A stretch of 64,000 bases of DNA, taken from positions 797,498 through 861,497 of the forward strand of contig NZ_KQ950180.1 of the NCBI RefSeq assembly GCF_001517975.1, in the 5' to 3' direction. The position numbers were made by a program, and so were the translations under genes. Origin of the DNA: Thermobifida cellulosilytica TB100. Lineage in GTDB: Bacteria; Actinomycetota; Actinomycetes; Streptosporangiales; Streptosporangiaceae. This document shows, in pieces, positions 42,954-51,623 of this stretch; the stretch's first letter is position 1, and each line of letters begins with the position of its first letter. The notes under the pieces were generated by a model that saw nothing but the letters and a program-made list of their open reading frames with translations, was not told the DNA's origin and did no database searches.

Positions 42954-43814
42954 TCAGCCGCGGTGCACCGCGTCGTAGACCTCGCGTTTGGGCCGGCCGT
43001 GCTCGCGGGCGACCTGCTGGATGGCCGTCTTGCGGGGGACGCCCCGCTCCTCCAGGGCGGCCACGGCCGCCGCCAGGTCGGCGGGGGCGGCCGGCGCGGC
43101 CTGCTTCGGCGCTCCCCCCACGACCAGGGTGATCTCGCCGCGGGCGTGCCCGGCGGCCCACTCGGCGAGTTCGGCGAGGCCGCCCCGGCGGACCTCCTCG
43201 TAGGTCTTGGTGAGTTCGCGGCAGACCGCGGCGGGCCGGTCGGGGCCGAACGCCTCGGCCATGGCGGCCAGGGTGGCGGCCAGCCGGTGCGGGGCCTCGA
43301 AGAAGACCATGGTGCGGCGCTCGTCGGCGAGCTCGGCGAGGTAGGCGGCCAGTCCCCGGCGGGGCGGGAACCCCTCGAAGCAGAACCGGTCGGTGGGCAG
43401 GCCGGACAGCACCAGGGCGGTGGTGACCGCCGAGGGGCCGGGAATGGCGGTGACCGGCACCCCGGCCGCCACGCACGCGGTGACCAGCCGGTATCCGGGG
43501 TCGGAGACGCCGGGCATGCCCGCGTCGGTGACCACGAGGACGTCGTGTCCGGCCTGGAGGTCGGCGAGCAGCTCCTCGGCCCGGTCGCGTTCGTTGGCGT
43601 CGTAGTAGGAGACGATGCGGGCGCCGTCCTCCCCGCCGGGGCGCACGCCCAGCCGGGCGGCGAACTGGCGCAGCCGCCGGGTGTCCTCGGCCGCGATGAT
43701 CTGCGCCTCCTCCAGTGCGGCGCGCAGCCGCGGGGTGGCGTCGTCGCGGTGTCCGATCGGCAGCCCGGCCAGGATCAGGGTTCCCGGCCGTGTGCCGTTG
43801 TGCTGGTCGGCCAC
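42954..43814 (-). CDS. rsmI: 16S rRNA 2'-O-ribose C1402 methyltransferase
   Basis: Methylates the ribose of C1402 in the decoding centre. It is a tetrapyrrole-methylase-fold enzyme of 286 residues, with LAGLPIGHRDDATPRL, IIAAEDTRR, VVTDAGMPGVSDPGYRLV and FEGFPPRR. The extended C-terminus has KTAIQQVAREHG. I start at the GTG with GGAGGGCCA upstream; a GTG five codons earlier is possible. It is divergent from the mannosyltransferase gene, an order shared with mycobacteria. Confidence 0.94.
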   Translation of the reverse strand: MADQHNGTRPGTLILAGLPIGHRDDATPRLRAALEEAQIIAAEDTRRLRQFAARLGVRPGGEDGARIVSYYDANERDRAEELLADLQAGHDVLVVTDAGMPGVSDPGYRLVTACVAAGVPVTAIPGPSAVTTALVLSGLPTDRFCFEGFPPRRGLAAYLAELADERRTMVFFEAPHRLAATLAAMAEAFGPDRPAAVCRELTKTYEEVRRGGLAELAEWAAGHARGEITLVVGGAPKQAAPAAPADLAAAVAALEERGVPRKTAIQQVAREHGRPKREVYDAVHRG

Positions 43815-44134
43815 TGGCCCTCCGTCCACGGTCGGGTTAGAGGTTGGTTCGAGGTGTCCCGGCGCCGCCTCCTCGCACCCTCTTTCGCTCTAGTATGGCC
43901 GGGGCGGCACCGTCGCTTCGACCCGGCGGCGGAGCGTCCGGCCTTCCCGCCGTGACTTTCCGGCGCCCTGTCGGGACACTGCGCAATCCGGCCTGGCTGA
44001 ACTGTGCCTCCACGCCCACCAGGAGTCGTCCCGGTGGTCCGGCTGGTGCCGCCCGCCAGCGGGTCGACGGAAAGGAGTCGGCGTCTTTCCTCGGCGCGCC
44101 GTGCGCCGCAGGGACGTACTCGCCTACCACGCGC

Positions 44135-45949
44135 ATGAGCACCACAGCCCTACTGGACGAGGTTCCTCCCCCGCCCGTGAACCGGTCGTCGCTGCGCGCA
44201 CGGCTGGTGCCGGACATGCCCTCCCCGGCGTGGGCAGGCTGGGTGGCCGCACTGGTCGTCGCCGCGTTCGCCGGCGCGCTGCGGTTCATCCGGCTCGGGG
44301 AGCCGGCGCAGATCTACTTCGACGAGACCTACTACGCCAAGGACGCCTACGGGCTGCGCGCGTACGGGTACGAGCACGAGACCGTGGAGAACGCCGACGA
44401 CCTGCTGCGCCACGGCATCACCGACATCTTCACCGGCACCGGGGACTTCGTGGTGCACCCGCCGCTGGGCAAGTGGCTGATCGCCCTGGGCGACACCGTG
44501 TGGGGGCTGCTGCCGTTCGGGGAGACCTTCACCCCGACGGGGTGGCGGTTCGCGGCGGCGCTGTTCGGCGCGCTGTCGGTGCTGCTGCTGGTGCGCATCG
44601 CGCTGCGGATGACCCGGTCGGTGCTGCTGGGGGCGTCCGCCGGTCTGCTCATGGCGCTGGACGGGCTGCACTTCACCCTGAGCCGGATCGCCATGGTGGA
44701 CATCTTCCTCACCTTCTGGGTGCTGGCGGGCTTCGGGTGCCTGGTGGTGGACCGGGACCGCACCCGCGCCCGGCTGGCCTCGGCCACCGAGGCGGGGCGC
44801 GCCACCGTGAGTGCCTTCTCGCTGTTCTGGTGGACGCTGGTCGCCAACACGACGCGGGTGCTGGCCCCCTCCTCGGCCCCGGCCGGGGAGCAGGCGGGCG
44901 TGCCTGCCCGGCCCGGCGTGCGGGAGCGGTGGGCGATGGCCGCCGCGGCGCGCCTGGAGCAGGTGCGCTCGGGCGAGGAGGCCGCGGTGCGCTGGCTGGG
45001 GGTGCGCTGGTGGCGGATCGCGGCCGGGGTGTGCCTGGGGCTGGCGTGCGGCACGAAGTGGACGGCGCTGTTCTACCTGGCCGCGTTCGGCCTGCTCACG
45101 GTGGCGTGGGACTACGGCGCCCGGCGCAGCGTGGGCCAGCGGCGGGTGTGGCTGCGCTGGCTGGTCTTCGACGCGGTGCCCGCGTTCTTCCAGATGGTGG
45201 GGACGGCCCTGGTCGTCTACCTGGCGACGTGGAGCGGCTGGCTGGCCACCGACGGGGGGTGGGGCCGCCAGTGGGCCGAGCACACCCCCGAGGTGGACGC
45301 CTTCACCGGCTTCCTGCCCGCCCCGCTGCGCACGGCGGCGAACGCGCTGGTCAGCCTGGGCTACTACCACTGGCGGATCTGGTCCTTCCACAGCGGCCTG
45401 GACGCCCAGCACGACTTCGCCTCCCAGCCCTGGGAGTGGGTGATCATGCGCGTCCCGGTGGCGTTCTACTACGACGGGGACGGCCGGGGCTGCGGGGCGG
45501 CGACGTGCTCCAACGCGATCCTGAGCGTCGGCACCCCGGCGGTGTGGTGGCTGTCCCTCCTGGCCTGCGCGGTGATGGTGGGCTGGTGGGTGACCTACCG
45601 GGACTGGCGGGCCGGTGCGGTGCTGCTGGGGGCGTCCGCCGGGTGGCTGCCGTGGCTCGCGTTCCCGACGCGCACGATGTTCCTGTTCTACGCGCTGCCG
45701 ATGCTGCCGTTCCTGGTGCTGGCGATCGTGCTGGCGCTGGGCCTGCTGCTGGGGCCCGCGGGAGGCCGTCCGGGGTTCTCCCCGTGGTCGCGGGTGACCG
45801 GCGGGGTGGTCTACGGGGTGTTCATGCTGCTGGTCATCGCGAACTTCGCCTACCTGTACCCCGTGCTGAGCGCCGAGCTGATCCCGCACGAGGAGTGGGC
45901 GGAGCGGATGTGGTTCCCGACCTGGATCTACGGCAACAGCGGCGGCTGA
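44135..45949 (+). CDS. pmt: Polyprenol phosphate-mannose dependent protein O-mannosyltransferase
   Basis: A membrane glycosyltransferase of family GT39 that mannosylates exported proteins on Ser/Thr, 604 residues. It has the first-loop FDETYYAKDAYGL with the catalytic DE pair, then VVHPPLGKWLIALGD, about eleven membrane segments and a C-terminal YLYP segment typical of bacterial Pmt. The ATG starts MSTTALLDEV; the frame is open 97 codons upstream but that part is not conserved-looking. It is divergent from rsmI. Confidence 0.93.
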   Translation: MSTTALLDEVPPPPVNRSSLRARLVPDMPSPAWAGWVAALVVAAFAGALRFIRLGEPAQIYFDETYYAKDAYGLRAYGYEHETVENADDLLRHGITDIFTGTGDFVVHPPLGKWLIALGDTVWGLLPFGETFTPTGWRFAAALFGALSVLLLVRIALRMTRSVLLGASAGLLMALDGLHFTLSRIAMVDIFLTFWVLAGFGCLVVDRDRTRARLASATEAGRATVSAFSLFWWTLVANTTRVLAPSSAPAGEQAGVPARPGVRERWAMAAAARLEQVRSGEEAAVRWLGVRWWRIAAGVCLGLACGTKWTALFYLAAFGLLTVAWDYGARRSVGQRRVWLRWLVFDAVPAFFQMVGTALVVYLATWSGWLATDGGWGRQWAEHTPEVDAFTGFLPAPLRTAANALVSLGYYHWRIWSFHSGLDAQHDFASQPWEWVIMRVPVAFYYDGDGRGCGAATCSNAILSVGTPAVWWLSLLACAVMVGWWVTYRDWRAGAVLLGASAGWLPWLAFPTRTMFLFYALPMLPFLVLAIVLALGLLLGPAGGRPGFSPWSRVTGGVVYGVFMLLVIANFAYLYPVLSAELIPHEEWAERMWFPTWIYGNSGG

Positions 45950-46261
45950 CCGCCGCGGCCGGGCGGCTCCGGGCGGCCCGGCGGCCCGGCGCTAGCACAG
46001 AATCCGCATGGGGCAAATGTTAGAAAGGCCACCTAGGTAAATTCGGACTTTTCTCAGAAATCGCAACGCGTGTGTCTCCGCATTCCGCCTGGGCGGCTGG
46101 TAGGGTCGGAGGCGGTTGCGGTTGTAGTTTCCATGGATGCCCTAGGCGCCCTCGCGGAACTCACGTGGGCGCTGGTCATTTGGGTGGCTACTCCCGGGAC
46201 GGGCGCTCAGCAGCCCGGGACCAGCAGAGTGCGGTCCTGTTGTAGTCCCAAGGGAGAGCAG
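45950..46261 (+). promoter_or_regulatory. Promoter and long leader of the cold-shock gene
   Basis: About 310 bases between pmt and the cold-shock gene. The left end is a GC-rich remnant with GGGCGGCCCGGCGGCCCGG. The middle (46010-46070) is relatively AT-rich and could hold the promoter. The right end has CCCGGGACGGGCG and GCAGCCCGGGACC, which can pair, as expected for the long structured leaders of csp genes. No other gene is evident. Confidence 0.5.
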
Positions 46262-46465
46262 ATGGCTCAGGGCACCGTGAAGTGGTTCAACTCTGAGAAG
46301 GGTTTCGGGTTCATCGCCGTTGACGGCGGCGGCCCGGACGTGTTCGTGCACTACTCGGCGATCGCGGGTACCGGCTTCCGGAACCTGGAAGAGAACCAGG
46401 CTGTCGAGTTCGAGATCACCCAGGGCCCCAAGGGCCCCCAGGCGTCCGACGTGCGCGCGCTCTAG
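46262..46465 (+). CDS. Cold-shock protein
   Basis: A 67-residue single OB-fold RNA chaperone. RNP1 is KGFGFI and RNP2 is VFVHYS; the start is [17 protein letters not shown]. It carries the usual C-terminal [10 protein letters not shown]. The ATG follows AAGGGAGAGCAG. It is tail to tail with the channel gene, with two bases between the stops. Confidence 0.96.
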   Translation: MAQGTVKWFNSEKGFGFIAVDGGGPDVFVHYSAIAGTGFRNLEENQAVEFEITQGPKGPQASDVRAL

Positions 46466-46467
46466 CG

Positions 46468-47433
46468 TCAGCGTCGCCGGTTTTTTCTTCTGGCCCTTCG
46501 CCCTCTGGCGGCGGAGGGCCGTTTTGCTCCCCTGGAGTCCTCCGCGGAGTCCGACCGCTGGATGGTCGCCCCCTCCACGGCCACGCCGAGCGCGCGCAAC
46601 TGGGCGGACAGCACGGCGACCTGGTCGCTGAGCTGGTCCAGGCGGCGCATGACCTCGTGGTGCTGTTCCAGCTCCAGTTCCTGGTCCTCCGCCCAGCGGT
46701 GGGCGTTGACCTCCTCCTCCATCGTGGTCACGATCACACCGATGATCAGGTTGAGCACGATGAAGGCGCTGACGACGATGTAGCTGACGAAGAAGATCCA
46801 GGCGTAGGGGGCCTCCCCGATCACCGAGTCGGAGATGTCCGGCCAGTTCTCCGTGGTCAGCAGCATGAACAGGGTGTAGAGGGTGGTCCCCAGGTCGCCG
46901 AAGTACTCGGGGGAGATCTCCCCGAACAACTGCTCGCCCATGACCGCCGCGGTGTACATGACCACGAACAGCAGCGCGATGACGGTGCCCAGGCCGGGAA
47001 CGGACCGGAACAGCGCGTTGACGATGTAGCGCAGGCTGGGGACCACGCTGACCAGGCGGAGCAGGCGCAGCACGCGCACCAGGCGCAGCACCGCGAAGCT
47101 CCCGGTCAGGGGGATCAGCGCGATCCCCACCACGACCAGGTCGAACCAGTTCCAGGCGTCCCGGAAGAACGCGAGACCGCGGGCGAAGATCTTGAGCGAC
47201 AGCTCGGCGGCGAAGAAGGCGAGGAAGCAGCCCTCCACCACCACCCAGTTGCGGTCCAGCCACCAGAACTTGGTCTCGTAGGTCTCCAGGCCCAGGATGA
47301 CCCCGTTGACCAGGATCGCCGCGACGACGACGTTCTGGAACCAGCGGGATTCGACGAACCGGGCCACCTTGTGCCGCAGCGCCCAGTTCGCCACGTAGTC
47401 CCCCGTTCGTCCCGCGTGTCGTCCGGAGGTCAC
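46468..47433 (-). CDS. Single-domain voltage-gated cation channel (NaChBac-like)
   Basis: A 321-residue bacterial channel that forms a tetramer. Segments S1-S4 span about 31-135, with voltage-sensing arginines Arg117, Arg120, Arg123 and Arg126 in S4. S5, pore helix and S6 follow. The selectivity filter is T193-T-E-N-W-P-D199 in FMLLTTENWPDIS, unlike the classic TLESW. The S6 end leads into a C-terminal coiled coil (AEDQELELEQHHEVMRRLDQ) and a basic tail (ARGRRARRKNRRR). The GTG at 47394 with GGGGGA upstream is an alternative start. Cation selectivity is uncertain. Confidence 0.9.
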   Translation of the reverse strand: MTSGRHAGRTGDYVANWALRHKVARFVESRWFQNVVVAAILVNGVILGLETYETKFWWLDRNWVVVEGCFLAFFAAELSLKIFARGLAFFRDAWNWFDLVVVGIALIPLTGSFAVLRLVRVLRLLRLVSVVPSLRYIVNALFRSVPGLGTVIALLFVVMYTAAVMGEQLFGEISPEYFGDLGTTLYTLFMLLTTENWPDISDSVIGEAPYAWIFFVSYIVVSAFIVLNLIIGVIVTTMEEEVNAHRWAEDQELELEQHHEVMRRLDQLSDQVAVLSAQLRALGVAVEGATIQRSDSAEDSRGAKRPSAARGRRARRKNRRR

Positions 47434-47575
47434 CCTAACGCGTCGGCCTGCCGTCGGACCAACCGCCCGTTCCCCCCGGTGTCCGGCTTCCGGGCGCGCT
47501 TGCCCGGCCCGCGGCGGGTGCGGGCTCTAAGCTGAACTCCGCTCCGCCGAGTCGATCCGTGGGGAGGGCAGGCCA

Positions 47576-48373
47576 GTGACGTCGCACCGGACCGTCGCCC
47601 CGGACGCGCCCCCCGCGGCTCCGCTGCTGCTCGGGCTGGTCGCGGCGGCGGCCGCACTGGCCGCGGTGACCTGGCAGGTCCTGGTCGGCGGGCCGGTGAC
47701 GGCGCTGGACTGGCCGGTCCACGTGTTCGTCGACCCGCGGCAGCCCGAGGGGCCGCTGCTGGCGGCGGCGGTGGTGGTGGCCCGGCTGGGCCAGCGTCTG
47801 GTGACGGTTCCGCTGCTGCTGGGGCTGGCGCTGTGGGCGGCGCGGCGCGGGCGCGGGCTGCGGCCGCTGTGGGCGGTGCTGACCGGCCTGGGGTCGCTGG
47901 CGGTGCTGGGCACGCTGCTGAAGGTGGCGGTGGGGCGCACTCCCCCGGTGCTCGGGGTGGACCAGGTCGCTCCCGGGTGGGACAACGTCGTGGCCTGGGC
48001 GGGCGCCGTGCTCGTTCCCGGCGCGGCCGCCTTCGAGGGATATGTCTCTTTTCCGTCGGGGCACTCGGCCAACGCGGCGCTCACCTACCCGTTGGCGGCG
48101 TGGCTGCTCTTCGGTGCGGGCGGGGTGTTCCCCGACGCCCGGCGCCTGCGGCTCGCGCTGGGCCTCTCCCTGGTTCCGGTGGCCGCGGTCGGGGTGATGA
48201 TGACCGTTCTGGACTACCACTGGCTCAGCGAGTCGCTGGGCGGTTGGCTGCTGGGCCTGGTGGTGCTGCTGGCGGCCCGTCTGGTCCTGGGGGTGCGCGG
48301 TGCCGCTCCGGCGGCCGGCGGGACAGAAGTGGGAAGTCGGGCCATGGCAGGCGAACCATCAGGAAACAGTTAG
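47576..48373 (+). CDS. PAP2-family phosphatase
   Basis: A 265-residue membrane phosphatase. The PAP2 signature is split in the normal way: KVAVGRTPP, then FPSGHSANAA and LDYHWLSESLGG. About six membrane segments. Substrates may be phosphatidic acid or undecaprenyl pyrophosphate, which the sequence does not decide. It is 44 bases upstream of tatB. Confidence 0.88.
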   Translation: MTSHRTVAPDAPPAAPLLLGLVAAAAALAAVTWQVLVGGPVTALDWPVHVFVDPRQPEGPLLAAAVVVARLGQRLVTVPLLLGLALWAARRGRGLRPLWAVLTGLGSLAVLGTLLKVAVGRTPPVLGVDQVAPGWDNVVAWAGAVLVPGAAAFEGYVSFPSGHSANAALTYPLAAWLLFGAGGVFPDARRLRLALGLSLVPVAAVGVMMTVLDYHWLSESLGGWLLGLVVLLAARLVLGVRGAAPAAGGTEVGSRAMAGEPSGNS

Positions 48374-48417
48374 TCTGCTAGCAGGCCGGATCGCGTGGGG
48401 TCTGTGGAGGAAGACGC

Positions 48418-48732
48418 ATGTTCAACATCGGGGCGGGCGAGTTCCTCGTGCTGGGCGTTCTCGCGCTCCTGATCCTCGGTCCCGAGCAGCTTCCCAAGGT
48501 CGCGGCGCAGGCCGGACGGGCGCTCCGGCAGCTCCGGCGGCTGGCCGACAACGCCAAGAGGGACATCCGCGAGGGGCTGGGCCCCGAGTACCAGGACTTC
48601 GACGTCGAGGACCTCAACCCGAGGCGGTTCATCCAGAAGCACTTCTGGGAGGCGTCGGAGGAGTCGACCTCGCTGAGCGTCTCGGCCCGGTTGAACGGCC
48701 GCCGTCCGCCCTTCGACGACGAGGCCACCTGA
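48418..48732 (+). CDS. tatB: Twin-arginine translocase subunit TatB
   Basis: A 104-residue protein with the TatA/B layout: an N-terminal membrane helix FNIGAGEFLVLGVLALLILGPEQLPK, the GPEQLP hinge and an amphipathic helix, then a flexible acidic tail. The E at residue 8 and the long tail favour TatB over TatA. GGAGGAAGACGC precedes the ATG. Confidence 0.9.
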   Translation: MFNIGAGEFLVLGVLALLILGPEQLPKVAAQAGRALRQLRRLADNAKRDIREGLGPEYQDFDVEDLNPRRFIQKHFWEASEESTSLSVSARLNGRRPPFDDEAT

Positions 48733-48764
48733 CGTACGGCGCCCCGGCGGAGGGCGCTGCGCCG

Positions 48765-49277
48765 TCATCCCAGCATGAACAGGATGAGCACGACCACGGA
48801 GAGCACCACCGCCGATCCGATGATGACGACGGGGGAGCTCACCGCCGCGACGAGCACCTCGACGGCGAGGGTGCCGCAGATCAGGGCGGCCACCCACGGC
48901 CACCGGCGGGCGGGCTCCCAGCCGTGGATCCGCTCCCGCTGGACGGTCACCAGCAGCCCGGCTCCCAGGGCCAGCCAGAACAGGACGTGGCCGAGGAGGC
49001 GCACGCCGACCGGGAGGTAGTCGGCGCTGCCCGCGGAGCACATCACGTACAGCACGGTCCCGCTGATCAGCCACCAGTGTCCCCTGGGCCGCTCCGGGCG
49101 GATCACCTTGACCCTCGCCGGAGTCGTCCGTCGGAAGTCCTGTCCGGCTTCCGGGGGATCCGGTTCGCGCGGAACGGCGGCGGCCTCCGCGGGCGGCGGG
49201 ACCTCGGCGGGGCGGGGGGTCTCGTCGACGAAGTAGTACCCGCCCTCCTCCTCGTGCTGCTCAGGACGATCGGTCAC
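48765..49277 (-). CDS. Hypothetical membrane protein
   Basis: A 170-residue protein that I do not recognise. Residues 1-70 are charged and proline-rich; four hydrophobic segments follow (about WWLISGTVLYVMCSAGSA, LLGHVLFWLALGAGLLVT, WVAALICGTLAVEVLVAAV and VVIIGSAVVLSVVVLILFML). The GTG start has GGAAGGAGCGAG just upstream. It converges on tatB. Confidence 0.75.
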   Translation of the reverse strand: MTDRPEQHEEEGGYYFVDETPRPAEVPPPAEAAAVPREPDPPEAGQDFRRTTPARVKVIRPERPRGHWWLISGTVLYVMCSAGSADYLPVGVRLLGHVLFWLALGAGLLVTVQRERIHGWEPARRWPWVAALICGTLAVEVLVAAVSSPVVIIGSAVVLSVVVLILFMLG

Positions 49278-49306
49278 CTCGCTCCTTCCGGGTCGCGGCC
49301 GCGACC

Positions 49307-49338
49307 GTGCGGGGGACGGCGGCCGCCGTCCCCCGCAC
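49307..49338. repeat. Perfect 32-base palindrome
   Basis: GTGCGGGGGACGGCGG and its exact complement form one inverted repeat without a loop, 30 bases upstream of the membrane-protein start. It could be an operator or a terminator for antisense transcription. No plus-strand gene precedes it nearby except tatB, about 575 bases back. Confidence 0.6.
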
Positions 49339-49596
49339 GCCGCGAGATCGCCTAAAGCATGACCCGCGGGGGCGTCCGTCAATCCCCCTGCGGCGCACGG
49401 GGGTGCTCCCCGCGGCCGTTCGGGCAGGCCGCGGCCGCGACCGCGGCGGCACCGCCGGAGGTTACGGATTTCCGTTTCGGCGGTTCGGTCGCTGCCGTTG
49501 CGGGGCGGCCACCCGGACGGCACGGAGTGACACCCGGTTCACAGGGCGGAACCGGGGGCCAGGGTCATGCGCCCGGCGGAGGAGCGAGGGGCCTCG
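49339..49596. other. Non-coding stretch, no feature seen
   Basis: About 260 bases of GC-rich DNA between the palindrome and the small secreted protein's stop. I see no gene with a ribosome site and coding bias, and no repeat. Confidence 0.45.
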
Positions 49597-49812
49597 TCAT
49601 CCCCGCAGCTCGGGGAAGAGGACGACCTCGCCGCTGTCGGTCTCGCCCACGATGAACCCGACGATTTCGTCGGCTATTTCGGCGACTCCGGTGCCCAGCC
49701 ACCACGTCCAGCCCCGGAACTCGGTGCCCGGAGAGTCAGCGGACGCGGCTCCGGTCGAGCCGAATATGGCCGCGGTGGTCAGGGCGGCCACGACGCAGAT
49801 CTTCTTGATCAC
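49597..49812 (-). CDS. Small secreted protein
   Basis: A 71-residue protein. It has a clear signal peptide (KKICVVAALTTAAIFGSTGAASA) with cleavage after ASA, leaving about 45 residues (DSPGTEFRGWTWWLGTGVAE...). No domain is recognised. GAAGGG is seven bases upstream of the GTG start. The WTWWLGTG stretch is striking and might be membrane-active. Confidence 0.65.
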   Translation of the reverse strand: MIKKICVVAALTTAAIFGSTGAASADSPGTEFRGWTWWLGTGVAEIADEIVGFIVGETDSGEVVLFPELRG

Positions 49813-50307
49813 AATGCACCCTTCAGTTGTGACTCACGTCCATCCCCGTGTCACAAGATGACGTATCAGGACGGAAGGGCACAATACCCAGAAGAGCCCG
49901 ATTTTCGAACTTGCTCCCTAAAAGGTTCTTGGTCGTGATAGTCGCCATTGCCCCGCCTCGCCCAACGGCGCAGGTCCCCGCGGGTCCGGGCCCGGGCTTC
50001 CCGTCCTGACAGGCGATCCCGCCGTTCCGGGGCCGCCGCGCGGAGCGCGGAAGCACCCCCCTCCCGGACACGATCCCGGCCGCGGGGAAGGCCCGGAAAA
50101 CCGGCCTCCCGGCACGGTGTCCGCCGGTTTAACCCACCTTCCGGCAGGTCATTAGCATTTCCTTTGACTTCTTCCGAGAAGCGTTGTCTTTCCGTTGCCT
50201 TTAGTAGGATTACACACTGTTTCCGTTCTCGTTCCCGACAACACTCAACGGTTGCACTCCGTGGCCGCGGACATACTCCACGGAAAAACCGCAGGAGGAA
50301 ACAGGAA
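49813..50307. other. Intergenic stretch with an AT-richer part
   Basis: About 500 bases without a convincing gene. The part 50140-50270 is noticeably AT-richer than its surroundings (TTTGACTTCTTCC, TTTAGTAGGATTACACAC), which suggests a promoter. The left end holds the promoter of the small secreted protein. Confidence 0.4.
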
Positions 50308-50335
50308 GGGCCCGCACCGGAAACGGTACGGGCCC
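50308..50335 (-). terminator. tRNA-Ala terminator hairpin
   Basis: On the minus strand GGGCCCGTACCG pairs with CGGTGCGGGCCC around a short loop (one mismatch), followed by TTCCTGTTTCC. It lies six bases after the tRNA-Ala 3' end. Confidence 0.85.
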
Positions 50336-50341
50336 GATCTG

Positions 50342-50415
50342 TGGAGCTAAGGGGATTTGAACCCCTGACCCCCTCGATGCGAACGAGGTGCGCTACCGGA
50401 CTGCGCTATAGCCCC
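50342..50415 (-). tRNA. tRNA-Ala (CGC anticodon)
   Basis: A 74-base cloverleaf. The acceptor stem pairs GGGGCTA with TAGCTCC (one G-T). The anticodon arm is CCTCG-TTCGCAT-CGAGG, anticodon CGC, reading GCG. The T arm is AGGGG-TTCAAAT-CCCCT. The discriminator is A and no CCA is encoded. Confidence 0.95.
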
Positions 50416-50586
50416 TTGCCTGCCGTCGTGCGACGACGCCTAAGAGATTACCAGCTTTGGAGCGCTTCTTCGAACCGGTTTGGCTCCCGTGCCGACGTCC
50501 GGCGCCGCGGCGGGGCTCCCCGCCCGGGCGCACGGCGGGTTCCGCGGCTCCTCCGGGACCGTCCGCCGCCCCGGTCCCCGCCCCGG

Positions 50587-51174
50587 TCAGTCGCCCGCGG
50601 CGCGGCGCTGGGCGTCGGTGTACTGGTCGTAGACCTGGTTGCGCCGCTTGGCGAGCCCGACGACCCGGGCCCGCCGGGCGGCCTCCGCCCTGCGGCGGGC
50701 CCGCTGGCGCGCGCGACGGCGGCGGGCCGCCTCGGCCGCGCGCCGCTCCGCGTCGGCCTTGGCCGCCTCGCGCAGCAGGACCAGGTGCCCGGCCATGAGC
50801 AGGACGGGCGGGACCAGCACCCACCACGGGCCGAGCCCCAGGGCCACGGCGGCTCCCGTGCCGAGCAGCAGCAGGGCCAGAACACTGGTCCGCCGGCGGC
50901 GGCGCGCGATGATCCGGGCGCGGCTGACGCGGGCGGGCCGGGGCACGACGGGCGGCGGCTCGGCCCGCGCGGCGTGTTCGGCCTCGGTCTCCGCGTTCTC
51001 GGAGGGTTCGGTGTCGGCGGTCTCGTGGGACGTCCCGCCCGCCCCGCCCTCCGCGGGTTCGCGGCGCAGCCCGTCGGCGGCCGGGTCCGCGGCGTCCCGG
51101 CGCAGCAGCATCGGCACCAGGACGAGGATCCACACGGCCACGATCGCCAGGTAGAGGGGAGAGCTGCTCACCAC
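50587..51174 (-). CDS. Divisome membrane protein SepX/GlpR
   Basis: A 195-residue membrane protein. The first helix is VSSSPLYLAIVAVWILVLVPMLLRR, the family signature start. An acidic linker follows, then a hydrophobic pair (VLALLLLGTGAAVALGLGPWWVLVPPVLLMAGHLVLL) and an Arg/Ala-rich helix. In Corynebacterium GlpR is the membrane receptor of the gephyrin-like Glp, and in Streptomyces SepX acts in cell division. The moeA-like gene of this window lies in the same locus with rimJ between, matching the order in Mycobacterium. Two adjacent GTG starts are possible. Confidence 0.85.
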   Translation of the reverse strand: MVSSSPLYLAIVAVWILVLVPMLLRRDAADPAADGLRREPAEGGAGGTSHETADTEPSENAETEAEHAARAEPPPVVPRPARVSRARIIARRRRRTSVLALLLLGTGAAVALGLGPWWVLVPPVLLMAGHLVLLREAAKADAERRAAEAARRRRARQRARRRAEAARRARVVGLAKRRNQVYDQYTDAQRRAAGD

Positions 51175-51623
51175 CCCTCCTCGCTTCGCCGTTCCACGAG
51201 CCCCGTCCGGCGCCTGCCTCGTACGTCCTCCGGTACCGACTCCACGGGCGCACTCACTTCACGAACGGGCAGTCCGCAGGCAGCGGCACGGCGTCCCCGG
51301 GAGTCGTGCCCATCGTCATCCTGCCGTCTCCGTACCTCGCATGTGACAACACCGTCCGCATACACTGATGCGCCTCATCGCACCGTACGACCCGGTGTCC
51401 AGTAATGCGCGGTATTGGAACCGGAGTGTCGTGAGATCTGTTCTTGTCCTTTATCTCCGACCCATGCTTACATCAAGGAAATCACTGGTCAAAGAGCACG
51501 AGAACAGAAAGTCTCCCAACAGACACGGAGAGTAGCAAACAGTCGTCCCCCCTGCCGGGAACTCAGTCCCAAATCATGACACCTGTCGCGGGAGCGGACC
51601 ACACCCGCCGCCGCGGCCGCCCC
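51175..51623. other. Intergenic stretch between sepX and rimJ
   Basis: About 450 bases. The part 51340-51560 is AT-richer (TTATCTCCGACC, CATCAAGGAAATCACTGG). No gene, RNA or repeat is apparent beyond the sepX promoter expected at the left end. Confidence 0.4.

Noticed and set aside
40165-43476. A 1103-residue open frame on the minus strand
   Set aside because: It is antisense to secDF and overlaps the start of rsmI; the sequence has no domain and only shadow composition.
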